DNA from: Sphagnum magellanicum
Taxonomy: Eukaryota > Streptophyta > Sphagnopsida > Sphagnales > Sphagnaceae
Reading direction: 5' to 3'
Assembly (NCBI GenBank): GCA_021904315.1
Contig: CM038920.1
Coordinates: 19,592,001 to 19,656,000 of the forward strand
Length of the DNA: 64,000 bases
The notes under the pieces were generated by a model. The model was not told where the DNA came from, ran no database searches, and saw only the letters and a program-made list of their open reading frames with translations. The translations under genes were made by a program, and so were the position numbers. Shown here piece after piece: positions 62,306 through 64,000 of this stretch (within the stretch, counting starts at the first letter, position 1; each line of letters starts with the position of its first letter).

Positions 62306-62849
62306 ACTAATGACTATATTTAGTTAGGATCCATAATAATTATGGTAGTACCTTGGCACATGGTTCTTTTATAAAAAATATAAAATGTGCGCAAGTGGCA
62401 ATAGGACTGCCCTCTGGTATGCATAACTGGCATCTTATATAATTTTGACAAAGGGTTACATGGTTTCTTAGTCATTTGTTGAGTCAACTTTTGGCAAACA
62501 TGGATATTTCAAAATAGACCAAAGTGTCTATTCTTTTTTTTAAGAAATAAGTTGAAGTGGCACCCACTAAGCTTTTAACTAAGTCTAATTGGCACACACA
62601 CACAAAACAAGCGCAAACTATGGCTCCCTTGCTAAAAAGGAAGGAGAGACAAAAAAACATAAAGTTACATTGTTGCAAAACTTCAAACCTAAAATGTAAA
62701 CATAGACACACTTTGAAGGGGAGTTAAACCCTAGTTTGATATCAAACTTTGTCCAATGCAACTCAAAGTTCCACCCACAACACCCAAATGTTAGTAAACT
62801 TCATAGCCTTGTAAGAAACTAAACACAATCTCCAAACTTGTCCAGATCG
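62306..62849. other. Non-coding stretch downstream of the transposase
   Basis: No gene recognised. It would hold the 3' end of the transposon on the minus strand; I see no clear terminal inverted repeat. Confidence 0.45.
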
Positions 62850-64000
62850 TGGAAAAAGGAACACTTGAATCTTGTGTTGTGAAAAGAACAGAACTTGCTA
62901 AATGGTAGCACCAATCCAAACATTCTAATGCTTCTAAGTTGTAATAACCTCTTGATAAGGGAAGTTATTTTGAGTGCAAACATGTGGATAATTGTGTCCA
63001 AATGTGGATCCAACTTGTTGCACAATTTATCCTTCATGAATGCAAGCATGGAGAAATTTTGTTCATCCTTTTTGGATCGAAACACTAACACCATCGCAAT
63101 CTTAGCCAACTTCAAATATTCACTTAACCATTGAGTGAGTAAGGCATTGTTGCTGATTGTGACCCACAATTTGGTCATTATATTAGTATCAAACAGCTCA
63201 TCCATATCCTTTGGCGCCTGCATTTTCATGGTCAACTTAAAAATGCACATTTGCAAATCCAAGAGGTTAACATTCAAAGGTTTTGCAACTTGCAACAACA
63301 TGGGTTTCACCCTCTTTGCTTCATAATAATGTTTTTGTATGATAACTAGATGCAAATAGAAAAAGAAATCAACATTAGTTTGCATCCAAAATTGTGAATA
63401 CACAATGCTAAATGCATTCCTCAACTTTAAATCTAAAAAGCGCTAATCCAACTCATTGATGAGCATGTCAATTGGAATAGAGCGTTAACCTTTCACTTGC
63501 ATGATGAATGTTTCAAAAATAGCCTCGCACACATGCTAATTAACCCCAATTAATGGATTGAAAATGTGAGTTGAATAACTGTGAGCAACCGTATGAAAAA
63601 CAAATGTTTCCATATCATTGTTGAGGTCAATAACCCAATCTTAGGTGATGTGTTTTCCACCACATCTAAAAACATTTTAAAATGTTCACATTGGTAATTA
63701 TTTGATGGATCTTAGTACATCATGTAAAGATTTGCCAAACTTTACAGTTGTTCCAAAGTCACAAATGAAGACATCCCTTTCATGTGCAAATTTGATTAAA
63801 GTATTCATTACCTCCAACAATGGCAACAAATAAAACAAGCCCAACAAGATGTGAAGATCACAAAAGAGGTCTAAATTGAACCTTTGCTTGAACAATGGAA
63901 ACATTATCTTGTGACATTTTCACAATTAATGTTTTATATTTTATTGTCACACGTTTCAAAAGCTCCAACATGCTTATCCATCAAGTCTTCACATTTTGCA
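62850..64000 (-). pseudogene. hAT-superfamily transposase-like gene, C-terminal part, decayed, runs off the window
   Basis: Read from the window end downward on the minus strand: 63904-63698, DLHILLGLFYLLPLLEVMNT then LIKFAHERDVFICDF; about 63690-63430, with stops and a frame change, NNYQCEHFKMFLDVVENTSP, NDMETFVFHTVAHSYSTHIF and VCEAIFETFIMQVKG; then an open run 63424-62850 with LRNAFSIVYSQFW, LLDLQMCIFKLTMKMQAPKD, TKLWVTISNNALLTQWLSEY and LAKIAMVLVFRSKKDEQNFS followed by MLAFMKDKLCNKLDPHLDTI. The last part matches the C-terminal dimerisation region of hAT-like proteins (pattern: G S x x D E R x F S x L x F x K x K x R N R L). The zinc finger and first catalytic part would lie beyond 64000. 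Stops and shifts show it is inactive. Confidence 0.85.

Noticed and set aside
1..64000. tRNA, rRNA or organellar insertions
   Set aside because: I looked for T-arm consensus (GGTTCRANTCC) and for familiar plastid, mitochondrial or ribosomal sequence and found none; a tRNAscan or BLAST run would be decisive.

Overview
The window looks like nuclear DNA of a land plant with a large, repeat-swollen genome, probably a seed plant of gymnosperm type. It is AT-rich, I see no intact gene with confidence, and the recognisable coding sequence is decayed and mostly split by plant-type GT..AG introns. The recognised families (COX10, ABC1K kinase, GH32 invertase, TAR/alliinase, CNGC channel, Ty3-gag and hAT) are read from protein motifs by eye. 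The organism is an inference; nothing here identifies a species.

Layout. 1-5.4 kb: non-coding sequence, a cluster of GGGAACA palindromes, an unrecognised split reading frame on the minus strand (3.4-3.95 kb) and an array of eight ~180-bp tandem repeats. 5.9-6.24 kb: a decayed piece of a cyclic-nucleotide-gated channel. 6.3-27.5 kb: mostly non-coding, with copy 1 of a ~0.9-kb dispersed element (named E1 here) at 11.35 kb, an AT-rich repeat block at 16.9-17.7 kb, a CCTA microsatellite, several small dispersed or palindromic repeats, and an inverted pair at 25.0/27.5 kb.

27.8-39.0 kb is the most gene-like part. It holds four fragments, all on the plus strand: COX10 (27.83-32.1 kb), two intact ABC1K kinase exons inside a COX10 intron (29.03-29.39 kb), a GH32 invertase fragment (35.2-36.24 kb) and a TAR/alliinase aminotransferase fragment (37.59-39.02 kb). 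Each lacks its ends or has frameshifts or stops. Together they look like a graveyard of gene pieces, possibly collected by a transposon.

40.5-54.8 kb is a large non-coding repeat complex. It has an ~8.15-kb inverted repeat (arms ~40.51-43.56 and ~45.29-48.66 kb) whose arms contain ~365-bp tandem units. This is followed by arrays built on a short GTGACATAGG-like motif, with 86-bp units inside a ~1,088-bp higher-order duplication, and is interrupted by E1 copy 2. 54.8-57.2 kb carries minus-strand retrotransposon gag remnants. E1 copy 3 lies at 57.96-58.78 kb between 72-bp direct repeats. 58.8-62.8 kb is essentially empty, and 62.85 kb to the window end is a decayed hAT-type transposase on the minus strand.

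No functional pathway is encoded here. The value of the window is in its genome-evolution content.
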